Assembly (NCBI GenBank): GCA_030340625.1
Contig: JAOPHQ010000851.1
Coordinates: forward strand, 124,001 to 188,000
Length of the DNA stretch: 64,000 nt
From: Merluccius polli
Taxonomy: Eukaryota > Chordata > Actinopteri > Gadiformes > Merlucciidae
Direction: 5' to 3'
The notes under the pieces were generated by a model. It worked only from the letters and a program-made list of their open reading frames with translations, was not told where the DNA came from and did not search any database. The position numbers and the translations under genes are program-made. Position 1 is the stretch's first letter; each line of letters begins with the position of its first letter. Shown piece after piece: positions 37,476 to 64,000 of the stretch.

Positions 37476-38901
37476 GGTGGGTGGGGTGTGTGTGTGTGTG
37501 GGGGGGAGGGTGTTGACACAGCCTCTTGCGTCCATCAAGGAGGCATGCTGACTCTCTACAGCTCTCCTCCCATAGAAATGAAAGAGCATATTATGAGGAG
37601 GCTGCTACCTAAATATAATATTATGCACATGGTGCTATTACTGTAAGTCTGTCTGGACAAGATGGCCGTAAAGGCTCCTTAATGCTTAATAGGCTATTAT
37701 TTAGGACTAGTGATGACTATTACTCATGTCATATACTTAGCACTACTAAGGTGGAAGTAAAAGTCACACCTATTGACTTGAGTAATATAATAGTATATAA
37801 TATAAATAGTACTTTGATGTAATATAATAACATCAAAGTACTCAAAATTCAGTCAAAATTGTGACTCTATGTATGAAACTGTGGTTCAGCTAAATATGTT
37901 CACAGTTCTGTTTTGTTCCCCCAATGGTTTCCTCTTGTTTGTAGTCACACAAACACAAACAAATACCCAGCATGCTATTGTGCTGCCCGCACCTAGAGAG
38001 CCCTTATCCTCCTGCATCACATGTACACCTTCCACCAGCGGAGGGTGTGGACGTGTGTAAAATGTCCCTTTTCACAGCAACCATTTATTAGGATATGTAG
38101 CTAAATGAGTCACAGCACAAATATTTTAACTATACTACCCCCTCTATAGGTGTCCTGGCTATTAATAAAACTCTTAATAGTCTCTTTGCTCAGGTTCACT
38201 AGGGTTGAGTTTACAGTATGAGACATTTAACACAAACTGCTTTACCCCTGGGTTTGCTCACTGTGGCTTTCTCCTCGTACACCAAGTGTAATTAATCCTG
38301 AACAGGCAGCCACTTGACCACTCAGCTTCCCAAAACCAAGATGGCCTTCTACACGACAAGGGAGTCACGGCAGCAATGTTCCGCAATTTAATAAAGAAAT
38401 ACAATGCCTTTCAATTTATCCATTCATTTAATTTTTTTATTTTAACTTTTTTTTTATTATAAGGAAACACTGCTTCCTTATACCTATAGTACAAACAGTC
38501 CTCTCATGGCTCGTTGCATCATGGGATATGGAGCTGTTCTGCATTCTCCTGACTGGCTTCCAGACCTCCTTTGGCCAAACCAATGTCCCTGGCAGCAGCT
38601 AGTGTCTGTCTATGGGAATGGCTCAGTCACAGGCGATTTCTGGATGTAATATTAGTTAGTTGTTAATTCTATTGATGTAATGACCTTGTGTGGCCTGCCT
38701 CACAGTATACTGTTGTCTACATATAAAACATTATATGTATTAGTACATGAATATGGTCTATTTTGTACACTAAATGGAGACTAAAATGCTGCACTATAGC
38801 TTAAATTCAACACAATAAAAATGTCAGATCATCATTAAAAACATACAATAATAATGTAATAGTAAGCACAATTATTAGAATTAATACAAATGTGAAACAG
38901 A

Positions 38902-38933
38902 AGCTCAGCTTCACAGCTCTGTGAAGCTGAGCT
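38902..38933. repeat. 15-bp perfect palindromic hairpin
   Basis: agctcagcttcacag, two loop bases, then its exact complement. A short perfect stem in AT-rich DNA. Confidence 0.9.
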
Positions 38934-39089
38934 GTAATGTTGGCGTTTCAGCACAAGGTAAGATGGTGATGTAGGCCTACTGCAGAAGAGGAGGTGGTAA
39001 CCATGGTTCCTACTTTCTACAGTTTAGGTCATAAAGGCTCTGAAGAATGTGTTCATGGTGTAGGTCTAACTACTACTATTATAAATATG

Positions 39090-39092
<3 letters not shown>

Positions 39093-39167
<75 letters not shown>
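39093..39167. repeat. (AT)n microsatellite
   Basis: About 37 AT units; a second (TA)n tract follows at 39501-39549. Confidence 0.95.
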
Positions 39168-39170
<3 letters not shown>

Positions 39171-39494
39171 TATATATGTGTGTGTTGACTAGTGGATCAA
39201 CTAGCTCCCGCCCGCATTGTGGTGATGAATCACCGTCAAGCCCCACTATACGCAAATCGCCTGGCGGCCGATATTCTTACATATTCTTCTGCTTGATGTG
39301 TGTATCCACGGTGTGGATTATTTGTTCAGCTTGTTTGGACTGAATATTAATTAAAAATGAATTAAAATTAAATGTTATTGAACATGTCATTATTATCATT
39401 TAAAACATTAAAGTGACCGTTAAAAATAGATTATGACGGGATTTGTATGGCCCTGTCAGTCAAAATGACGGACAACGAAAAAGTCTAGCGCAAC

Positions 39495-39555
<61 letters not shown>

Positions 39556-39589
39556 GTGTGTGTGTTAATTACTGATCTTCACAACGTTG

Positions 39590-40188
39590 TACATGCTTTT
39601 ACATGCTTTTATTCTCTTTTATTCTGATTATTGCAATGCACTTGGGTATGAGCCAGGGCTCCCTCCACCTCCCCGGTCGGTACAAAGCATTGCTCCTCGA
39701 CTCATTACCGGGACCAAGAGGCATGACCCCTGTGCTCGTCTCCCTTAACTGGCTCCCTGTTAGATTTCAAATTGATTTTAATTTTTGATTTAGATTTGTA
39801 CTTTCAAGGCCTTGAAATGGCCTCGCTCCTAAACACATCACTGATTTAGTGACCTGGTGATGTGGCCCCTCATTAAGATCCTGGGCCCCTGCTGGTTCCT
39901 CCCTTGGAGCCGCCACGCCATGGGTCTCGCTGCCCGCTCAACTCACACACATATTCATATATTCATATTCATATTTTATATTCTCATTCTATAGCTTCTT
40001 TTAAATCTCCTCTTAAAACTTTTACCTTTGTGAATGCTTTTTGCCAATGTTTGCTATATGTTTTTATGTATACCGTTTCCCTTCCTGCTTTTTTTTTTTT
40101 TTTTTCATTTTATTGTCTTTTATTTTCTTTTGTAAAGCACTTCAGAACTGTGTTAAGAAAAAGTGCTATTTAAATAAAGTGACAAATT
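39590..40188 (+). mobile_element. Degenerate 3' end of an L2/CR1-type LINE
   Basis: A frame at 39603-39788 keeps TPVLVSLNWLPVRFQIDF, the familiar C-terminal LINE pattern (TPVL.SLHWLPV..RIDFK). Downstream 'tgtaaagcacttcagaactgtg' and 'aaaaagtgctatttaaataaa' form the usual 3' UTR end. Frameshifts and stops show it is dead. Confidence 0.7.
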
Positions 40189-40264
40189 AGTGTGTGACAT
40201 GAATTCAACTCATTGCATGTTCTGCAAAACGTCCTTGGGGGTTTTGTTTTAAGGGCGACGACAT

Positions 40265-40443
40265 GTCCCTGTGATGACCACAAGATGGCGGTAGCAAAAC
40301 ACACACCAGAGAGACCGCACGTCAAGAGGAGGAAGGAAGCTCATCAACAAATGCAGACAAGAAGTCAGCAGGCAGAGCCGTGAGGAACCAAACAGACCCC
40401 ACACAAGAGGAAGTGGACCTGAAATGACCTCCAACCTGTCCTG
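40265..40443 (+). promoter_or_regulatory. ppip5k1: Possible promoter and untranslated first exon of ppip5k1
   Basis: caagatggcgg at about 40282 matches the YY1 motif (AAGATGGCGG) that often sits just downstream of housekeeping start sites. The sequence runs without repeats to a near-ideal donor ctg|gtaagt at 40443/40444. The ppip5k1 coding exon needs an upstream untranslated exon. If this is it, both large satellites lie in intron 1. Inference only. Confidence 0.3.
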
Positions 40444-40516
40444 GTAAGTGGGTGTCTTTTCTGGGGGGGGCGGGGGGTTTCTGGACGTCGTTGTACATAA
40501 GCTTGAAACTAACTTG

Positions 40517-41010
40517 GTGTGGGGACCTGGTCCCCAGGAGGCTAGCCTAGACGTGCAGGACCTGGTCCCCAGGAGGCTAGTCTGGACGTGGGGACCTGGT
40601 CCCCAGGAGGCTAGCCTGGGCGTGGGGACCTGGTCCCCAGGAGGCTAGCCTAGACGTGCAGGACCTGGTCCCCAGGAGGCTAGTCTGGACGTGGGGACTT
40701 GGTCCCCAGGAGGCTAGCCTGGGCGTGGGGACCTGGTCCCCAGGAGGCTAGTCTGGATGTGGGGACCTGGTCCCCAGGAGGCTAGCCTGGGCGTGGGGAC
40801 CTGGTCCCCAGGAGGCTAGTCTGGGCGTGGGGACCTGGTCCCCAGGAGGCTAGTCTGGACGTGGGGACCTTGTCCCCAGGAGGCTAGCCTGGACGTGCAG
40901 GACCTGGTCCCCAGGAGGCTAGCCTGGACGTGCAGGACCTGGTCCCCAGGAGGCTAGCCTGGACGTGCAGGACCTGGTCCCCAGGAGGCTAGCCTGGACG
41001 TGCAGGACCA
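40517..41010. repeat. 35-bp minisatellite, 14 copies
   Basis: Each unit holds ggacctggtccccaggagg followed by ctag[ct]ctgg and cgtg. Units 1-3 and 4-6 repeat as a trio (variants cctaga, tctgga, cctggg), and the last four are nearly identical. The core is palindromic (ggacctggtcc). Confidence 0.95.
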
Positions 41011-41189
41011 GGTCTGTCTTAAGGCACTATAACGTTGTTTATGAGCGACAGGTTGGAGCCAGTTCGTGTGGGTGTGCCCTGATACGGGATGCATTTCGTC
41101 AGGTTACTTTTGTGCAATGTGTGATGCTTTTCTTCAGGTTACTTACTAAGGGGACGCATTGTTTGGTTATTGTTCTGTATTGTGAACCA

Positions 41190-42955
41190 TGAGCTGTATA
41201 TAGTACTGAATGATCACTGTAGTATATAGTACTGAATGATCACTGTAGTATATAGTACTGAATGATCACTGTAGTATATAGTACTGAATGATCACTGTAG
41301 TATATAGTACTGAGTGATCACTGTAGTATATAGTACTGAATGATCACTGTAGTATATAGTACTGAATGATCACTGTAGTATATAGTACTGAATGATCACT
41401 GTAGTATATAGTACTGAATGATCACTGTAGTATATAGTACTGAATGATCACTGTAGTATATAGTACTGAATGATCACTGTAGTATATAGTACTGAATGAT
41501 CACTGTAGTATATAGTACTGAATGATCACTGTAGTATATAGTACTGAATGATCACTGTAGTATATAGTACTGAATGATCACTGTAGTATATAGTACTGAA
41601 TGATCACTGTAGTATATAGTACTGAATGATCACTGTAGTATATAGTACTGAATGATCCCTGTAGTATATAGTACTGAATGATCACTGTAGTATATAGTAC
41701 TGAATGATCACTGTAGTATATAGTACTGAATGATCACTGTAGTATATAGTACTGAATGATCACTGTAGTATATAGTACTGAATGATCACTGTAGTATATA
41801 GTACTGAATGATCACTGTAGTATATAGTACTGAATGATCACTGTAGTATATAGTACTGAATGGTCACTGTAGTATATAGTACTGAATGATCACTGTAGTA
41901 TATAGTACTGAATGATCACAGTAGTATATAGTACTGAATGATCACTGTAGTATATAGTACTGAGTGATCACTGTAGTATATAGTACTAAATTATCACTCT
42001 AGTAGATAGTACTAAATTATCACTCTAGTATATAGTACTGAATGATCACTGTAGTATATAGTACTGAATGATCACTGTAGTATATAGTACTGAATGATCA
42101 CTGTAGTATATAGTACTGAATGATCACTGTAGTATATAGTACTGAATGATCACTGTAGTATATAGTACTGAATGATCACTGTAGTATATAGTACTGAATG
42201 ATCCCTGTAGTATATAGTACTGAATGATCACTGTAGTATATAGTACTGAATGATCACTGTAGTATATAGTACTGAATGATCACTGTAGTATATAGTACTG
42301 AATGATCACTGTAGTATATAGTACTGAATGATCACTGTAGTATATAGTACTGAATGATCACTGTAGTATATAGTACTGAATGGTCACTGTAGTATATAGT
42401 ACTGAATGATCACTGTAGTATATAGTACTGAATGATCACAGTAGTATATAGTACTGAATGATCACTGTAGTATATAGTACTGAGTGATCACTGTAGTATA
42501 TAGTACTGAATGATCACTGTAGTATATAGTAGTAAATTATCACTGTAGTAGATAGTACTAAATTATCACTCTAGTATATAGTACTGAATGATCACTGTAG
42601 TATATAGTACTGAGTGATCACTGTAGTATATAGTACTGAATGATCACTGTAGTATATAATACTGAATGATCACTGTAGTATATAGTAGTAAATTATCACT
42701 GTAGTAGATAGTACTAAATTACCACTGTAGTAGATAGTACTAAATTATCACTCTAGTAGATAGTACTAAATTATCACTCTAGTATATAGTACTGAATGAT
42801 CACTCTAGTATATAGTACTGAATGATCACTGTAGTATATAGTACTGAGTGATCACTGTAGTATATAGTACTGAATGATCACTGTAGTATATAGTAGTAAA
42901 TTATCACTGTAGTAGATAGTACTAAATTATCACTGTAGTATATAGGTACTAAATG
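41190..42955. repeat. 26-bp satellite, about 68 copies
   Basis: The unit combines tatatagtactg, aatgatcact and gtag and contains the palindromes agtact and tgatca. Variant units recur at about 520-546 bp (20 or 21 units): atccct at 41655 and 42201, tggtcact at 41861 and 42381, atcacag at 41913 and 42433. Diverged units (aaattatcactctagtaga) gather toward the right end. Confidence 0.95.
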
Positions 42956-43450
42956 ATCACATGTCAAAGTTGTATGTGTTGCTGTCCAGCTCGTTCCCAT
43001 TTGTGTTGTTTGTTTGTTTGTTGGTGTATAAGAATGGCAGTAGTTGGTTGTCTATGAAATGCTTATTCTGAAGACTGAATTAGCAAATCAGGAGACATTC
43101 AATTAGATGAGATACGCCTGAACTACAACATGGAACTAATGAAGACAAATATAGTTATACAAGCCAGAAGCCGCCAAGGAAAAACAAAGTACAGACTAGG
43201 GTTGTCTTCAATCGACTCGTGTCCAATCTATATTGGTGTGCAGCTGTTTATAGTCTACTAGCGACTATGATAAAAGCTTGCCAGACTGGGAACAACATTT
43301 GGACCTGTGTCCCCCCCCACCCCCCCGGTCATAAACTAGACCTATCATGAAGCAGGCGGTCTCAAAGGTGAAGAAAGCCAGTCCTAGGGCCTGGTGAGGC
43401 CCGATCAGCTGAGGTGACCTCAGCAGCCTGCCTATTTATTCATGTCAAAA

Positions 43451-43467
43451 GGGTTAGGGTTAGGGTT
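43451..43467. repeat. Short interstitial (TTAGGG)n-like tract
   Basis: gggttagggttagggtt: under three telomeric units; may be chance. Confidence 0.7.
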
Positions 43468-45189
43468 CAAGCCTTTCATGTAACACCATAGTACTTCAGA
43501 TGGCTTTATACATGGGTTATGTCTTTCTTCGATCCACTTCATAACCTGAAGAGCCATGTTCAATCATGATTGCAGAGAGGGTCTTGATGTCCACTATGTC
43601 TTGACTATACTACGATTTTTATGAGTTGGTTTATCTCTGTTAGTGTGGCCTGACCCGGACCCGAGAGATGATGCTTCCTATTTGTTTAGTGCGTCCTGTC
43701 ATCACCCTGGACGTTGTTGATGATGGGTTATCTTTAGGCGATGTAGCCAGACACCCGACATGGCACCTGACACCTTAGACCCCCCGCGTCCCTCCCCCCC
43801 ACCTCCACATCAATCCACTCTCCATTCTCAACCCCTTCATCCTATTCTCAAGCCCTTCCCATGTGTGGGTAGAGGGTACAGCTATTCTAGACCTCAGGGT
43901 TAGGTCAGGGCCATGAGCAACGAATGTGGTTTTGGATATAGATGGTCGTGGGGAGCACGTGTTTATTCTCGACTGGGGACTGATGGCTGCATATCTTTAC
44001 TGGTTCTTCATGACGGGGGATTGGATTATTTTGCTTTCAGAGTAATTTCATCCTCCCCCACACAGCAGGGTTGACAGTTCTGTGTGAGGCAATGCGATCT
44101 GTCTCTGGAGGTCTTTCCCCTGTGGTCAGTTGTTAGAAGTGGGTGGATTAGTGCTGGTGGGAAATTGGAATCGACTGCAAAGTACCACATCTCTCTCACT
44201 GCTGACTGCTGTGTGTTTACACAGATTCCACTTACCAGTTCTCAAACACCTTCCGGTTTTGTTTTTGGATGACATAAGTGTGAGAAAACAAATTCACAGC
44301 AACAGAATGTTCTCTGGTGAAAGAAAAGGTTATTGCAATTGTTCCTTCTGATCGTGTCAAATTGGGGTTTAGACTGGCTAATTAGAACCAGAAACTGCTT
44401 GACCTGTCTTTGCTGCTGTCATTGTGGTGTGATTTTAGTGTTTCTTTATTTAGCCTAGTGGAATCAACTGAGACTAGGGCATGAGACTTGCCAAGCAGCT
44501 TGCCCACACAGTGCATTAGACTTGTGAATGTTTTGGGTTAAAGTCTTAACTTAAAAATCTTAAAGCTTAAAGTCTAGAATTCAAATGGCTCCAGCACAGC
44601 ATACTTTTACCGTTGCTGCTATGTAGACTGTGTACACTCTTGGACCATGAACTCTAAGCTGCTTGATCAGAAGTGGTGATAGGAGACGTTGTGGACAAAG
44701 TAAGAAATAGCTAGAATAGATAGAGGGTATTTATAGTGCTGTAGTACAAGGAAAAAGTCCAAAAGTTGATCCTTACTGCAACTGTGCTGAGCATGTGCAC
44801 ATCCAACATCTTAGTGCCGTGTTCACACTAAATGCAAAGTGCATATTTGCGTGGCCCGATTACATACCTTATGGCGTGAACGACCCGAAATTCTTGTCAT
44901 TCAACTCAACAACAATTTTTCATCTTGAGTGGAAGATTTGTGTCACACATGTTTGCTTACTTACAGACAAGAAGACTGTTTCAGACTGGAGCAGAGCTAC
45001 ACATGCATCATGTGGACATTTGCATTGAGTGATAGTTTTGGCATCTAGTGTATTTTTCTTTTGCGAATAGAAATGAGAAAATTCTGGTGCAAACAGCCAT
45101 TTTCTTGTATGTTGTGATTTCAGGTAGATAGTCTTAACATCTCGAAGAGAGAAAAAAGTAGGCTAAATTTGCGATATGCCAATTGCCAT

Positions 45190-45395
45190 GAAAAGGTCTT
45201 CCTTAGCCCATGACAAACCTCCCCACCAAATTTGGTGCAAATCCATGCATAACTTTTTGAGATATCTGGTTCACAGACGGATAGTAAATGCCACATCCAC
45301 TTCCATGCCCCCATTTTGCAAATTGCTGTGAAACGATAATCAATTGTTCTTCAGCCATTGAATAACCTTCCCACCAAATTTGCTGCAAAAGTGTT
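45190..45395. repeat. Interspersed repeat with internal duplication
   Basis: caccaaatttggtgcaaa at 45222-45241 recurs as caccaaatttgctgcaaa at 45371-45388, each preceded by 'agccattgaataacc' or a relative. Seen as a low-complexity-free repeat; class unknown. Confidence 0.5.
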
Positions 45396-46369
45396 TGGGG
45401 TTTATAGGCAGGGTTTACTGTCTTTTTTTCTCTCTAAATTCTGTGTTTTGTGTATGTGTGGTAAAAGTGCCACAGAGGTGCAATTAATTCTGTTTTTGTT
45501 TAGACAGTTTTAAGTTGTGGATTTAACTGCTTTTCATATAGCTATTAAGTATGCCTAATCCTTTTTCCATTAATAGATAATTATAGAGCAGAGCATAATC
45601 TTCACTTTTTGTGTTACAACATTGTGGTTTGATTTGCAAACATGATCTGCTTTTGTTAGTTTGTCCAGTGCCACCCAAAGCTATATAAAATATGTTTCAT
45701 TAACCTGTGGAGTGTGTGTGGTTGATGGCTGGTTTAGCAGCCTCACCTGGCCTGAGTCACTCACTGGGGCTGGATGAGGCTGCACAACTTTGGTGCATGA
45801 GCAATCAAGGCACCCAGGATAAACCAGCAATCACCACACACTCAGGAGAGAGCTCTGTCATAACAGCATTTACCACCTTCTCTGGCTGTACCATCTTGCC
45901 ATCTCCAATAAACTGGTTTGTTACAACAATTACCTGAGTCCTGTGTCGGAGGAGCCCAGCAAAGCCACTTGGCTGTGGTAGAAACCCTTTTGATTTTAAA
46001 TCCTTTTTTTTCTTATGTTGCTCACTAGGTCTGGAATAAGGATGTCCCCATGTTGACTGTGTGAGACCCTCTGAGAAGAAGGCATCTGTTGGGACATGTC
46101 ATGGCCCACACCCCGGCCCTCTCTCTCCTGACACATGAAGAGCCACTAATGCCCTAACTGCCATAACATATCTACCTCAGTGCACATGCACCTCGACCAT
46201 CTCACACACAGTGGAGACTTGTCAAAAAAACATCCAAATACATTGTTTTGATCACATGGTTGCCCGTCACTAGTGGCATTGTGTAAAACTCTACCTCGCT
46301 GAAACTTCAGTTTTTTTTTTTACAATACCTCATTTTTGTAATGCACTTCATTTTCCCCTCTCCTCTCAG

Positions 46370-46549
46370 CCACACGTGATCCTTATTACATGGCTGTATC
46401 GCTAATTATTGCCTGCCAGAAGTCCACTGGATGTAACCTCTAACCAAGAAGAGCTACCCTGAAGCCGCTGTCTCTCATTTGGGACCACCATCCTTCCCTG
46501 GCCAAGCCATTTCCAAACCAAGGGCAGCCATGTTGCAGAGGGCCTTGTG
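46370..46549 (+). promoter_or_regulatory. ppip5k1: ppip5k1 5' UTR part of the first coding exon
   Basis: A strong acceptor (T-rich tract, then cccctctcctctcag) ends at 46369. A short upstream ORF opens at 46530 (ATG TTG CAG AGG GCC TTG TGA) and ends two bases before the main ATG at 46550 is complete, so it might damp translation. Confidence 0.45.
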
Positions 46550-63169
<16,620 letters not shown>

Positions 63170-63183
<14 letters not shown>

Positions 63184-64000
63184 GTAGAGCTTAGTGACTA
63201 GACTACCACAAGGTAGGAGCTTACTGACTAGACTACCTTACTGACTAGTCTACCACAAGGTAGGAGCTTACTGACTAGACTACCTTACTGACTAGTCTAC
63301 CACAAGGTAGGAGCTTACTGACTAGACTACCTTACTGACTAGTCTAGGTAGGAGCTTACTGACTAGTCTACCACAAGGTAGGAGCTTACTGACTGGTCTA
63401 CCACAAGGTAGGAGCTTACTGACTGGTCTACCACAAGGTAGGAGCTTACTGACTAGACTACCTTACTGACTAGTCTACCACAAGGTAGGAGCTTACTGAC
63501 TAGACTACCTTACTGACTAGTCTAGGTAGGAGCTTACTGACTAGTCTACCACAAGGTAGGAGCTTACTGACTGGTCTACCACAAGGTAGGAGCTTACTGA
63601 CTGGTCTACCACAAGGTAGGAGCTTACTGACTAGACTACCTTACTGACTAGTCTAGGTAGGAGCTTACTGACTAGTCTACCACAAGGTAGGAGCTTACTG
63701 ACTAGTCTACCACAAGGTAGGAGCTTACTGACTGGTCTACCATAAGGTAGGAGCTTACTGACTAGACTACCACAAGGTAGGAGCTTACTGACTATACTAC
63801 TTACTAGACTACCACAAGGTAGAAGCTTACTGACTAGACTACTGACTAGTCTACCACAAAGCAGGAGCTTACTGACTAGTCTACCACAAGGTAGGTGCTT
63901 ACTCACTTGACTACCCAAGGTAGGAGCTTAATGACTAGCCTACCACAAGGTAGGAGCTTACTGACTGGTCTACCAGGTGCTTACTCACTTGACTACCCAA
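63170..64000 (+). repeat. About 30-bp minisatellite built from a second ppip5k1 exon-intron junction
   Basis: The exon ends gactaccacaag|gtagagctta at 63183; the following array repeats ctaccacaag|gtaggagctta, then ctgactag, roughly 18 times to the window end. Some units expand to about 48 bp with actaccttactgactag. Each full unit keeps the donor aag|gtag. Confidence 0.93.

Larger units (their letters stand above)
42956..46369. other. Spacer upstream of ppip5k1 coding exons, no gene seen
   Basis: Mostly unique-looking DNA. Contains a small TTAGGG-type repeat (43451-43467), C-rich runs at 43312-43326 and 43790-43800, and a repeat at 45190-45395. May be ppip5k1 intron 1. Confidence 0.5.

Noticed and set aside
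41190..42955. CRISPR-like regular repeats
   Set aside because: The units are directly tandem with no unique spacers, in vertebrate DNA; this is a satellite.
43451..43467. Interstitial telomere as a fusion scar
   Set aside because: Fewer than three TTAGGG units; chance is a sufficient explanation.
63184..64000. Minus-strand open frame with a repeated KLLPCGRLVS pattern
   Set aside because: It is a translation of the junction-derived minisatellite; there is no independent evidence of a gene.

Overview
This is vertebrate nuclear DNA. The genes are split by GT-AG introns, dinucleotide microsatellites are very dense, and non-autonomous hAT-like elements plus an RTE-type LINE with a (GATG)n tail point to a teleost fish. 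The microsatellite load, often touching splice sites, resembles what is known for gadiform fishes, but that is not diagnostic.

Layout. (1) 1-9190, + strand: the 3' part of mfge8, with six exons encoding both F5/8 C (discoidin) domains, then a 3' UTR. (2) 9191-13980: intergenic DNA rich in simple repeats, leading to a GC-rich 5' region. (3) 14000-16751, + strand: hapln3, complete in four coding exons (signal peptide, Ig V, Link 1, Link 2; 376 aa). (4) 21405-31669, - strand: acan (aggrecan). All 17 coding exons can be placed and the phases close exactly (1338 aa): G1 (Ig, Link, Link), a short interglobular domain, G2 (Link, Link), two twin small exons, one 1272-nt Ser-Gly-rich exon for glycosaminoglycan attachment, and G3 (C-type lectin, CCP, basic tail) without an EGF module. 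(5) 31676-46369: repeat-rich spacer with a 14-copy 35-bp minisatellite, a ~68-copy 26-bp satellite, an L2-like remnant, and a possible untranslated first exon of the next gene. (6) 46550-63183 and beyond, + strand: ppip5k1, the dual kinase/phosphatase of inositol pyrophosphates. Sixteen coding exons (N-terminus, ATP-grasp kinase, first part of the histidine-phosphatase domain) are seen before the window ends in a minisatellite.

The mfge8-hapln3-acan order and orientation match the human MFGE8-HAPLN3-ACAN cluster on 15q26. HAPLN3 and ACAN products share the Ig-Link-Link architecture: link proteins lock proteoglycans onto hyaluronan. MFGE8 is a secreted phosphatidylserine/integrin bridge. ppip5k1 is functionally unrelated.

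Main points for a second look: two minisatellites in ppip5k1 whose units straddle an exon/intron junction, so the 5' splice site is copied again and again; several ppip5k1 acceptors and one hapln3 donor built from or abutting (GT)n; a one-base insertion that breaks the frame of ppip5k1 at 63072; a LINE fragment inside the loop of a foldback element; nested hAT-like elements with intact target-site duplications; and a short aggrecan with no visible canonical aggrecanase site.
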